Both the position numbers and the translations under genes were made by a program. This document shows, in pieces, positions 8,727 through 17,148 of a stretch of DNA of 64,000 nt. The stretch spans positions 141,804 through 205,803 of the forward strand of contig JALFUR010000004.1 of NCBI GenBank assembly GCA_022784465.1, written 5' to 3'. Within the stretch, counting starts at the first letter, position 1; each line of letters starts with the position of its first letter. This stretch comes from Christensenella sp. (GTDB lineage Bacteria; Bacillota; Clostridia; Christensenellales; UBA3700). The notes below the pieces were generated by a model. That model did not search any database and was not told the DNA's origin. It saw only the letters and a program-made list of their open reading frames with translations.

Positions 8727-11700
8727 ATGGTTAAAAGAATATTCGTAGAAAAGAAACAAGGTTATAATGTTGCCGCTAAGAAAACGCTTAGTGATATTAA
8801 CAATGTTTTAGGAATAAAAGCAGAAGATGTTAGACAATTCATTAGATACGATATAGAAGATATTGATGAAGATATTTTTGAAAAAGCAAAGATTACAATA
8901 TTTAGTGAATCTCCAGTTGACGATGTATTTGATAAATATCCAGTTGGCCGTAATTATGAGTCATTAGTTGTAGAATATTTGCCAGGACAATATGACCAAA
9001 GAGCAGATAGTGCAATGCAATGCGTTCAATTATTATCTATGACAAATAGACCACTAATTAAATGTGCAACTATCTATGCTATAAAAGGTGTTAGTGAAGA
9101 AGAATTTGAAAAGATCAAAAAATACATTATAAATCCAGTTGAATCAAGAGAAGGAACAATGGATACATATGAAACTTTACAACAAGAAATAAATGTTAAT
9201 TTAACTGTTCCAACAATTGAAGGCTTTATAGATATGTCGGATAAAGAAATTGAAGAATATCATGCTAAAAACGGATTTGCCATGAGTATTGATGACCTTA
9301 AATTTGTTCAAAAATACTTTATTGAAGAAAACAGAGATCCTTCTGAAACAGAAATAAAAGTTATAGATACATATTGGTCAGATCATTGTCGTCATACAAC
9401 TTTTGCTACAGAATTAACAGACGTTAAAATTGAATCTGAAAATCCACATGTAGAAAAAGCATGGGAGTTATATAACGACCTATATTCTGAGTTTAATAAA
9501 AAGAGAAAGGATAAATATCCTTGCTTAATGGATATAGCAACTATTGCTGTAAAGAAACTAAAGAAAGAAGGGTTACTAGATAATTTAGATGTATCAGATG
9601 AGATAAATGCTTGCTCTGTAGAAGTAGATGTAGACGTAAATGGAAAAGATGAAAAATGGCTTATTATGTTCAAGAATGAAACACATAACCACCCAACAGA
9701 AATAGAGCCATTTGGTGGAGCTGCAACTTGTTTAGGCGGAGCAATAAGAGATCCTCTATCTGGAAGAACATATGTATATCAAGCAATGAGAGTTACAGGA
9801 TGTGCAGACCCAAGAGAATCTATAGCAAATACTTTAAAAGGAAAATTACCACAACGTGTAATATCTAAAACTGCTGCTGCAGGTTATTCTAGCTATGGTA
9901 ACCAAATTGGATTAGCTACAGGATTAGTTACAGAAATGTACCACGATAACTATAAAGCTAAAAGATTAGAAACAGGATATGTTATTGGTGGAGCTCCAAA
10001 GGAAAACGTTGTTCGTGAAAAACCAAAAGCAGGCGATATTATAGTTTTATTAGGTGGAGAAACAGGAAGAGATGGCTGCGGCGGTGCAACAGGTTCTTCT
10101 AAAGCTCATACAGAAAAGAGCGTAGAAGTATGCGGTGCAGAAGTTCAAAAGGGTAATCCTCCTACTGAAAGAAAGATTCAAAGACTATTTAGAAAGAAAG
10201 AAGTTTCAAATCTAATTATAAAATGTAACGATTTCGGCGCAGGAGGCGTATCTGTTGCTATTGGAGAACTTGCAGATAGTCTAGATATTAATCTTGATTT
10301 AGTTCCTAAAAAATATGAAGGTTTGACAGGAACAGAACTTGCTATTTCAGAATCGCAAGAAAGAATGGCTGTTGTATTACATAAAGAAGATGTAGATAAG
10401 TTTATTGAATATTCAAAAGAAGAGAATCTAAATGCAGTAGCTGTAGCTGAAGTTACAGATACAGGTCATATGAGAATGTTCTTTGCAAATAAAGTTATTG
10501 TTGATTTAAAGAGAGACTTTTTAAATACAAATGGTGTAAAACAACAACAAAATGCAGTAATTAAAGAAGATATAACATACTATATGGAAAGACCAAATAA
10601 ATCTACAGAAGACTTGTTTGGAGAAGGCGATTTTAGAGCAGCATTATTAAATGATTTACAAAGATTAAATGTTTGTTCTCAAAAAGGTCTAGGAGAAATG
10701 TTCGATGGAACAATCGGAGCTTCTTCTGTATTAATGCCATTTGGTGGTAAATATCAATTGACACCTGCTCTTGCAATGGCAGCTAAGCCACCAGTTCAAG
10801 GTTATACAGATACTGCAACTGTATCTACTTTTGGATGCAATCCAAATTTATTAACAGAATCACCATTTGTCGGAGCTATTTATTCAATAGTTTTATCTTT
10901 ATCTAAACAAGTAGCATGTGGTGTAGATAGAAAGACAATTAGACTTTCTTTACAAGAATTCTTCAAGAGATTAAATAAAGATCCTGAAAGATGGGGACAA
11001 CCATTATCAGCTCTTTTAGGTGCACTATATGCTCAAATTAATTTAAAAGTAGGCGCTATTGGTGGAAAAGATAGTATGAGTGGCACATTTGAGAATATTG
11101 ATGTTCCACCAACACTTATATCATTTGCATGTGGAATTACAAAAGCAAGTAAGATTATTACTAACGTATTTGATTCAACAAAGAAAGACGCATTAAATGT
11201 ATATCATATAGAAATTGATAGAGATGAATATGGTGTTCCTGATTTTGATAGATTGTTAGATTTATATGATACTATGACAAAAGCTATAAACGATGGCGAA
11301 ATTGTTGCATGTAACGTAGTAGAAGAAGGTGGCGTTGCTTCAACTGTATTTAAGTCATGTTTAGGAAATAAAATAGGAACAACTTGGGAAGAAATTTCCG
11401 CTGAAATGTTCGCTCCAAAATTAGGAGATTTTGTATTCCAAGCAAACAATGCAAATGCATTTAAAGGCTTTAATGTAACTCATGTTGCTACAATTAATGG
11501 AACATACACAGCAGATATATGCGGGGAAGAATTCAAGATGAAAGATGCAGCTTATGCATTTGAATCAACATTAGAAAAGATTTATCCAACTACCGCTTTA
11601 GCAACAGGAAATGTTGGCAATATAATATGCTGCTCAAGAAAGATTGAACACGTTTCAAAAGGATTAGTTAAACCTGAAGTATTAATACCAGTATTCCCAG

Positions 11701-12467
11701 GAACAAACTGCGAATATGATACAGCAAGAGCTTTTGAAAGAGCAGGGGCAAAGGCAAACATATTTGTCATTAGAAACCAATCTTCGCGAGACATCGAGGA
11801 AAGTGTTGAAGAACTTGTAAAGGCAATAAATAAGGCCCAAATTTTGGCTTTCCCAGGTGGTTTCTCTGGTGGTGATGAACCAGATGGATCTGGAAAGTTT
11901 ATTGCAACAACATTTAGAAATCCAAAAATTGCTGAAGCTGTTATGAATTTATTGAAACATAGAGATGGTTTAGCTCTTGGTATTTGTAATGGTTTCCAAG
12001 CATTAATAAAACTTGGTTTAGTTCCATATGGTGAAATAATTGAACAAGAAGCAAAAGCTCCAACTTTAACATTTAATAATATTTCTCGTCACGTATCTAC
12101 TATGGTTAAAGTACGTGTTGCAACAAATAAGACTCCTTGGTTTAATCAAATTTCTATAAATGATGAATTTATGGTTCCTGTAAGTCATGGAGAAGGAAGA
12201 TTTGTTGCTTCTCAAGAAGAATTAGAAAAAATTATTAAAAATGGTCAAGTTGCTACTCAATATGTAGATAATTTAGGAAATGCTACAATGCAATCTCCAT
12301 TTAATCCAAACGGAAGTATGTACGGAATTGAAGGTATTATTTCTCCAGATGGACGAGTACTTGGAAAGATGGGACATGCTGAAAGAATTGATAAAGATTT
12401 ATACAAAAATGTTGAAGGCAACTACGATATGAAATTATTTGAAAGTGGTGTAAGATATTTTGAATAA
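8727..12467 (+). CDS. purL: Phosphoribosylformylglycinamidine synthase, single-chain (large) form
   Basis: PurL converts FGAR to FGAM with ATP and glutamine. At 1246 residues this is the fused form, so no separate PurS/PurQ is needed. Order: N-terminal PurS-like region, linker with 'SDHCRHTTF', two PurM-like halves ('FKNETHNHPTEIEPFGGAAT' in the first, 'GGKDSMSGTF' in the second), then a class I glutaminase domain with 'FPGGFSGGDEPDGSGKF' and the nucleophile Cys in 'LGICNGFQALIKLG', plus 'VSHGEGRF'. It is the last gene of the operon, followed by a strong terminator. Confidence 0.97.
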   Translation: MVKRIFVEKKQGYNVAAKKTLSDINNVLGIKAEDVRQFIRYDIEDIDEDIFEKAKITIFSESPVDDVFDKYPVGRNYESLVVEYLPGQYDQRADSAMQCVQLLSMTNRPLIKCATIYAIKGVSEEEFEKIKKYIINPVESREGTMDTYETLQQEINVNLTVPTIEGFIDMSDKEIEEYHAKNGFAMSIDDLKFVQKYFIEENRDPSETEIKVIDTYWSDHCRHTTFATELTDVKIESENPHVEKAWELYNDLYSEFNKKRKDKYPCLMDIATIAVKKLKKEGLLDNLDVSDEINACSVEVDVDVNGKDEKWLIMFKNETHNHPTEIEPFGGAATCLGGAIRDPLSGRTYVYQAMRVTGCADPRESIANTLKGKLPQRVISKTAAAGYSSYGNQIGLATGLVTEMYHDNYKAKRLETGYVIGGAPKENVVREKPKAGDIIVLLGGETGRDGCGGATGSSKAHTEKSVEVCGAEVQKGNPPTERKIQRLFRKKEVSNLIIKCNDFGAGGVSVAIGELADSLDINLDLVPKKYEGLTGTELAISESQERMAVVLHKEDVDKFIEYSKEENLNAVAVAEVTDTGHMRMFFANKVIVDLKRDFLNTNGVKQQQNAVIKEDITYYMERPNKSTEDLFGEGDFRAALLNDLQRLNVCSQKGLGEMFDGTIGASSVLMPFGGKYQLTPALAMAAKPPVQGYTDTATVSTFGCNPNLLTESPFVGAIYSIVLSLSKQVACGVDRKTIRLSLQEFFKRLNKDPERWGQPLSALLGALYAQINLKVGAIGGKDSMSGTFENIDVPPTLISFACGITKASKIITNVFDSTKKDALNVYHIEIDRDEYGVPDFDRLLDLYDTMTKAINDGEIVACNVVEEGGVASTVFKSCLGNKIGTTWEEISAEMFAPKLGDFVFQANNANAFKGFNVTHVATINGTYTADICGEEFKMKDAAYAFESTLEKIYPTTALATGNVGNIICCSRKIEHVSKGLVKPEVLIPVFPGTNCEYDTARAFERAGAKANIFVIRNQSSRDIEESVEELVKAINKAQILAFPGGFSGGDEPDGSGKFIATTFRNPKIAEAVMNLLKHRDGLALGICNGFQALIKLGLVPYGEIIEQEAKAPTLTFNNISRHVSTMVKVRVATNKTPWFNQISINDEFMVPVSHGEGRFVASQEELEKIIKNGQVATQYVDNLGNATMQSPFNPNGSMYGIEGIISPDGRVLGKMGHAERIDKDLYKNVEGNYDMKLFESGVRYFE

Positions 12468-12488
12468 TTAATAAAACACTGATATTTG

Positions 12489-12526
12489 ATTGTGCATCTA
12501 AGTTGATTTAGGTGCACAATTTTTTT
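12489..12526 (+). terminator. Rho-independent terminator of the purine operon
   Basis: A 13-bp stem (12489-12501 with 12508-12520, one G-T pair, 6-nt loop) is followed directly by seven Ts. It begins 22 nt after the purL stop. Confidence 0.92.
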
Positions 12527-12552
12527 CTAATTTATTCATTATAAAAAAATGA

Positions 12553-12564
12553 TATAATACAAAT
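12553..12564 (+). promoter_or_regulatory. -10 element six bases before recX ATG (leaderless arrangement)
   Basis: A perfect TATAAT at 12553-12558 is followed by 'ACAAAT' and the recX ATG at 12565. A start site about 7 nt after the -10 would fall on the ATG, and no Shine-Dalgarno is visible. The -35 region is weak (TTTATT, 16-nt spacer). Confidence 0.6.
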
Positions 12565-13185
12565 ATGGCTGTAATTACAAAAATTGAAATACAAAAAAAC
12601 AATGAAAATCGTTGCAATATCTATTTGGATGACAATTTTTATTCTGGTGTAGAAAGCATAATAGTTTTTAAGTACAGGTTAAAAGTTGGAATGGAAATAG
12701 ATAAAAAGCAATTAGATGAGATTATTTTTGATTCTGAAAAAGAAAAGGCCTTTTCTTACGCTGTTGAATATGTTTGTAAATATGTTGCAACGGAGAAACA
12801 ATTAATTAATAAATTATATGATAAAGGATATCATAAAAACATTGTTGAGTATGTAATCAATAAGTGCAAAGAGTATTCATACATAGATGATTTAAAATAT
12901 GCAAAAGCTTATATATTTCAAAATAGAGCAGTAAAAGGCAAGTTGCGTTTAGAGCAAGAATTAATAAAAAAGGGCATTAAAAAGGAAATTGTATTAGAAG
13001 CGCTTGAGGAATATAAAGAGGAAGATGGATGTTTAAATATTGCAAAAAAGAAAGCAAAAAACAAGGATTTAGATGATCCGAAACAATATGCCTCTTTAAT
13101 TAGATATTTGCAATATAGGGGATATGAGTTTGACGATATAAAAGAAGCTCTAGAAATTATCAAAAAGGAAAAATATAATGATTGA
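12565..13185 (+). CDS. recX: Regulatory protein RecX
   Basis: RecX binds RecA filaments and limits recombinase activity. The 206-residue protein has the all-helical three-repeat layout: an N-terminal segment ('IYLDDNFYSGV'), then 'ATEKQLINKLYDKGY', 'YIDDLKYAKAYIFQN' and 'KLRLEQELIKKGI', the usual RecX signature. The start is fixed by family alignment and lies just 6 nt after a TATAAT, so the mRNA may be leaderless. It overlaps the next gene by 8 nt. No recA is in the window. Confidence 0.9.
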   Translation: MAVITKIEIQKNNENRCNIYLDDNFYSGVESIIVFKYRLKVGMEIDKKQLDEIIFDSEKEKAFSYAVEYVCKYVATEKQLINKLYDKGYHKNIVEYVINKCKEYSYIDDLKYAKAYIFQNRAVKGKLRLEQELIKKGIKKEIVLEALEEYKEEDGCLNIAKKKAKNKDLDDPKQYASLIRYLQYRGYEFDDIKEALEIIKKEKYND

Positions 13186-14653
13186 TATTGTAACAGTTAA
13201 ACAAATGCAAGAATTTGATCAAATGACAATAAAGACAAAAACTCCATCTATTGAGCTAATGAATTTGGCTGCAAAAAGCATATATGAAGAATGCGATTTT
13301 TCTAATAAAAAAATTGGTATAATTTGTGGGTCTGGTAACAATGGCGGAGATGGACTAGCGCTAGCTAATATTTTAATTGAAAACGGTTTTTTCCCATATG
13401 TATATTTAATTAGCAAAAAAATATCAAATGATTCACAGTTTTATTTAGATAAATTAAATGAAAAAAAATATGAAAATATTTTTGATATATCTAAGTGCAA
13501 TTATGATTTTGACATAATTGTAGATTGTATATTAGGTACAGGATTTAGAGGTGAAGTAAAAGAAAACATCAAAGATGTTATTGTTAGAATTAACAATTCA
13601 AGTGCGTATGTTATAAGTGCAGATATTCCAAGTGGATTAAATGGAGATAATGGGCTTAAAACAGAATGCGTTAAAGCAGATCAAACAATTGCTATTCAAT
13701 ATTATAAAACAGGTCATTTTTTGAATGATGGAAAAGACTGTGTAGGCAAGATAATTGCAAAAGATATTGGAATTGAAAAAACTGAAGAAACATACAAAAT
13801 TATTGAAGATAAAGATATAGTTTTTCCAAAAAGAAAAAATAATTCAAGTAAGTATTCTTATGGACGCTCTCTAATAATTGGAGGATGCGAAAATTTTGTA
13901 GGCGCTGTAAAAATCGCTAACATGGGGGTTTCCTCGTTAAGAATTGGAGCAGGTTTAAACACTATTGCTGCTCCAAGATCAATTATTCCAGCACTTCAAG
14001 CAAGTGTTGTTGAATCTACGCTTTATCCGCTAGATGAAATTGATGGACATATAAAGTTTAATAAAGAACAATTAGATAAAATCATGTTGTCAGTAAATGC
14101 CATTGCTCTTGGAATGGGCATGGGAAATAATTATGGTGAAAATAAAAAAATAATTAGTCATATTCTTGAAAACTACTCTTCAAATGTTTTACTTGATGCT
14201 GATGCAATTAATGCGTTTAAAGACGATATAGATTCTTTATGCAAATATAAAAAAGCATCAATAATCATTACGCCACATATAAAAGAAATGGCTAGAATCT
14301 CAGGTATAGACGAAAAAGAAATAATATCTAGTCCAATTGAAAGTGCTAAAGCTGTGGCGAATAAAATTGGTGGGATAGTTTTATTAAAAGGTGCAAGTAG
14401 CATTATTACAAATGGAAAGGATGTTTATTTTGTTGTAAATGGTGGACCTGAGCTTTCAAAAGGCGGATCTGGAGATACTTTAAGTGGAGTAATACTTGGT
14501 TTGTTAGCGCAAGGTTTTGAGCCAATTAAGGCAGCTTATATGGGTGCGTTTCTATGTGCAAAGGCTGCTAAGGACTTAACAAGAGATTTTTCAGAGTACG
14601 GAGTACTAGCTTCTGATGTAGCTAGAAATATTTCTAAGTATATTAAAGAATAA
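13178..14653 (+). CDS. nnr: Bifunctional NAD(P)H-hydrate epimerase / ADP-dependent NAD(P)H-hydrate dehydratase
   Basis: This 491-residue cytosolic enzyme repairs damaged NAD(P)HX. The N-terminal YjeF_N domain (about 1-200) has 'CGSGNNGGDGLALA' and 'DCILGTGFRGEV' for epimerisation. The C-terminal ribokinase-like dehydratase (about 220-491) has 'LLDADAINAF', 'VLLKGASSIITNG' and 'GGSGDTLSGVILGLLAQG'. It overlaps recX by 8 nt, so the two are co-transcribed. Nnr genes commonly sit close to mazEF-type genes in Firmicutes, as here. Confidence 0.95.
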   Translation: MIDIVTVKQMQEFDQMTIKTKTPSIELMNLAAKSIYEECDFSNKKIGIICGSGNNGGDGLALANILIENGFFPYVYLISKKISNDSQFYLDKLNEKKYENIFDISKCNYDFDIIVDCILGTGFRGEVKENIKDVIVRINNSSAYVISADIPSGLNGDNGLKTECVKADQTIAIQYYKTGHFLNDGKDCVGKIIAKDIGIEKTEETYKIIEDKDIVFPKRKNNSSKYSYGRSLIIGGCENFVGAVKIANMGVSSLRIGAGLNTIAAPRSIIPALQASVVESTLYPLDEIDGHIKFNKEQLDKIMLSVNAIALGMGMGNNYGENKKIISHILENYSSNVLLDADAINAFKDDIDSLCKYKKASIIITPHIKEMARISGIDEKEIISSPIESAKAVANKIGGIVLLKGASSIITNGKDVYFVVNGGPELSKGGSGDTLSGVILGLLAQGFEPIKAAYMGAFLCAKAAKDLTRDFSEYGVLASDVARNISKYIKE

Positions 14654-14736
14654 TACATTAAAATTTTGGCAATAACTTTAAATGGCGAAAATTCATATTA
14701 TAAGTAAGATGGGTTCGCTTAAGGAGTTAGTGCTGT

Positions 14737-15084
14737 ATGGTTATAAAAAGAGGGGAAATGTATTATGCGGATTTATCACCTGTTGTTGGGAGTGAACAAG
14801 GTGGAGTTCGTCCTGTACTAGTCGTTCAAAACGATGTAGGAAATAAATATTCTCCGACTATTATTGCAGCAGCAATAACTTCTCAAATCAACAAGGCAAA
14901 ATTGCCAACTCATATAGAATTAAATGCAGATGTATTTGGACTACAAAAAGATTCAGTAGTTCTACTTGAACAAATACGTACTATAGATAAAATGCGTTTA
15001 AAAGAAAGAATTGGAGAAGTTCCAACGGATTTGATGGATAAAATTAATAAGGCTTTACTTATAAGTCTTGGATTTTTTCAATAA
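14737..15084 (+). CDS. mazF: MazF/EndoA-type endoribonuclease toxin, without adjacent antitoxin
   Basis: MazF cleaves mRNA at short specific sequences. The 115-residue protein matches the PemK/MazF family throughout: '[29 protein letters not shown]', 'IAAAITSQ' and '[18 protein letters not shown]', with the conserved Arg in the beta1-beta2 loop and the Ser/Thr of strand 3. Shine-Dalgarno 'AAGGAG' precedes the ATG. The 83 nt between nnr and this gene holds no MazE-like frame (only an unrelated short ORF starting at 14682), so a partner antitoxin must be elsewhere or absent. Confidence 0.93.
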   Translation: MVIKRGEMYYADLSPVVGSEQGGVRPVLVVQNDVGNKYSPTIIAAAITSQINKAKLPTHIELNADVFGLQKDSVVLLEQIRTIDKMRLKERIGEVPTDLMDKINKALLISLGFFQ

Positions 15085-15221
15085 TATTTTTATGTTTTAC
15101 TTATCATAACAATCAAATTTTAAATCTACTGAAAAAATATATTTTTCTATATCCTCAAAAAGCTAGTCATAAAGTATTGATTTAACTTATATCTTTTTAA
15201 ATATTTATATATTTATTAATA

Positions 15222-15250
15222 TTGCGAAGGCTGTTTTATTGTGCTAAAAT
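15222..15250 (+). promoter_or_regulatory. Promoter of the GPH transporter gene
   Basis: TTGCGA (15222-15227), a 17-nt spacer ending in TGC, then TAAAAT (15245-15250), an extended -10 (TGcTAAAAT). The trigger factor promoter has the same TTGCGA-17-TAAAAT layout. Confidence 0.7.
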
Positions 15251-15257
15251 AATTACA

Positions 15258-15276
15258 ATAGCGAATTATTCGTTAT
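15258..15276 (+). promoter_or_regulatory. 19-nt dyad at the start of the transporter leader (operator candidate)
   Basis: ATAgCGAAT-T-ATTCGtTAT is a 9-bp inverted repeat with one mismatch, lying over about +2 to +20 of the predicted transcript. Position and symmetry fit a repressor operator; the repressor is not identified. Confidence 0.45.
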
Positions 15277-15303
15277 GTTACTAGATTTTTAGAGGGTAGA
15301 ATT

Positions 15304-17079
15304 ATGATTAAACTAAACGAGATACCAATTTTACACAAATTTTTAGGTACAGACCCATCAAAGCCAGAAACAGTTCAACCTAAAGAAGCATTAAGCTATT
15401 CTTTTGCTGGTTTTGGTCAAAACATTATTTGTCAATTAGTTACAACTTTCTTCATGGTTTATTTAACCGATGTTGCAAAGATTTCTCCAATTTGGCTTGC
15501 ATATATGTTCTTATTTGCTAGATTGTTTGACGCATTTAACGATCCAATCATGGGAACAATCGTAGATAGAACAAAGTCAAAGTGGGGCAAGATGAGACCA
15601 TACTTATTGTATACTCCAATTCCAATCGGTATATTTACTATCTTGTTGTTTACAGCAGGTCTCTTCGCAGGATTTAGCGACGTTGCAAAGTTTGTTTACG
15701 CTACTGTTGTTTATCTATGTTGGGGTATTGCTTATACTATCGTAGACGTTCCATATTGGGGATTGTCTTCATCAATGACAAAAGATACTGCTCAAAGAAA
15801 CACTTTGCTTACAGTAGCTCGTTTGATTTGTACAATAGGTTCAGGTCTTGTATCTGTTGCTATTCCAATTGTTACAAATATTACAGGACCTAGTGCTATA
15901 GCTTATTTAATTATTGGTATTGTTTGCGTAGTAATTGCTATTCCTACATTCTGGGTAGGCTTTAAATTTACAAAAGAAAGATTCTATGACGATGAATCAA
16001 AGAAAGAATCTTTAGGCGAAAGTATAAAATTATTATTTAAAAACACACCACTTTTATTATTAATCTTAGTTGGTGTACTTGGTGGATTAAGAACAATTTA
16101 CATGACGACTTCAATTTATTATGCAAACTATAACTTAATGAATTTGAATCTTGCATCAGTAATATTCTTATTAGTTGTTCCTGGTGGATTAGTAGCTACA
16201 TTATTAACACCAGTTTTGTCTAATAAATTTGGTAAAAAGAATTTATTCATTTATTCGCATTTAATAGGTGGTATTTTACTTGTTTTACTATATTTCATTG
16301 GTATGAAATCAAATGGAACATCTACACTTTCTCAAATTGCATTTTATATTATTGTAATTATTGCAGGTATCCCTTCAGGATTTAGCAATATTCTTACATA
16401 TTCAATGATTGCAGACTCTATTGATTATCTTGAAGATAAGACAGGTAAAAGAGCAGAGGGTATTTGTTTCTCAATGCAAACCTTGATTTCTAAAATTGGT
16501 ATGGCTTTAACAGCATTTGTTACATTAATGGTTTTAGGAGTATTTGGATACGATCAATCATTCTTATCTATATTCCAAGAAGGTGTTAAAGAAGGAATTT
16601 TAGTAATGGGACAAGACGGAGTAATTCAAGCACAAGGTGCTGGTGCTGCTGATTTTATCGCAAAAATTACTGCAAGTAATTTTGAAGGTATTAAAACTTT
16701 TGCAGATTTCCAAAAGAATTTCTCTGATGTATGTAGTGGAAACTGGCTTGCTACAACACTATTATGTGGTATTTCAATGTTTGCTTGTGTTATTCCATTA
16801 TTCTTCTATAAGTTTGATGAAAAAGAACAAGCTAATGCTGTTGTAAGAATTGCAGCAAGAAAAGCTGGACTTGAAGTTGCTAAGAATGCAACAAAAGAAG
16901 AAGTTTATGCTTTAGCTGCTGAAAAGGGAATTGAAATTAAACTTGTTACAGAAGAAAGTGTTATAGAAGATACTCCTGTTGCTTCTGTTGAGGCTGAAGC
17001 ACCTGTAGAGGATAAAGTACAAGATTCTGAAAACATCGAAGTTGAAAATAAAGAAGAAAATTCAGAAACTAAAGAATAA
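15304..17079 (+). CDS. GPH-family (MelB-like) sugar:cation symporter
   Basis: The 591-residue membrane protein has about 12 hydrophobic segments in residues 25-510. The GPH signature is clear: 'ARLFDAFNDPIMGTIVDRTKSKWGKMRPY' spans loops 2-3, with 'YLCWGIAYTIVDVPYWGLSSSMT' further on. Members import glycosides, pentosides or hexuronides with Na+ or H+. Between TM10 and TM11 there is a ~60-residue soluble insertion. The last ~75 residues are a hydrophilic, very acidic Glu/Val/Ala tail ('EAPVEDKVQDSENIEVENK') with no EIIA domain. The substrate is unknown; galactose genes lie 3-4 kb downstream but in a separate unit. Confidence 0.88.
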   Translation: MIKLNEIPILHKFLGTDPSKPETVQPKEALSYSFAGFGQNIICQLVTTFFMVYLTDVAKISPIWLAYMFLFARLFDAFNDPIMGTIVDRTKSKWGKMRPYLLYTPIPIGIFTILLFTAGLFAGFSDVAKFVYATVVYLCWGIAYTIVDVPYWGLSSSMTKDTAQRNTLLTVARLICTIGSGLVSVAIPIVTNITGPSAIAYLIIGIVCVVIAIPTFWVGFKFTKERFYDDESKKESLGESIKLLFKNTPLLLLILVGVLGGLRTIYMTTSIYYANYNLMNLNLASVIFLLVVPGGLVATLLTPVLSNKFGKKNLFIYSHLIGGILLVLLYFIGMKSNGTSTLSQIAFYIIVIIAGIPSGFSNILTYSMIADSIDYLEDKTGKRAEGICFSMQTLISKIGMALTAFVTLMVLGVFGYDQSFLSIFQEGVKEGILVMGQDGVIQAQGAGAADFIAKITASNFEGIKTFADFQKNFSDVCSGNWLATTLLCGISMFACVIPLFFYKFDEKEQANAVVRIAARKAGLEVAKNATKEEVYALAAEKGIEIKLVTEESVIEDTPVASVEAEAPVEDKVQDSENIEVENKEENSETKE

Positions 17080-17094
17080 TAAAAAACTTTTTAT

Positions 17095-17148
17095 ATGAGG
17101 AGATTTTGCCGTTTGCATTTAATTGTAAGCGGCAAAAATATATAAAAT
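17095..17148 (+). promoter_or_regulatory. dnaX leader: Shine-Dalgarno and start codon separated by a hairpin, plus a 16-codon uORF
   Basis: AGGAG (17098-17102) lies 46 nt before the dnaX ATG, too far for normal initiation. Between them is an 11-bp stem, TTTTGCCGTTT (17104-17114) with AAGCGGCAAAA (17127-17137), one T-G pair. Folding it would bring the Shine-Dalgarno to about 12 nt from the ATG. Alternatively, ATG at 17095 opens a 16-codon uORF ending at 17145, 3 nt before dnaX. Confidence 0.5.

Noticed and set aside
14682-14795. Short ORF (MAKIHIISKMG...) as MazE antitoxin
   Set aside because: It overlaps mazF out of frame and has no RHH or AbrB-like pattern.
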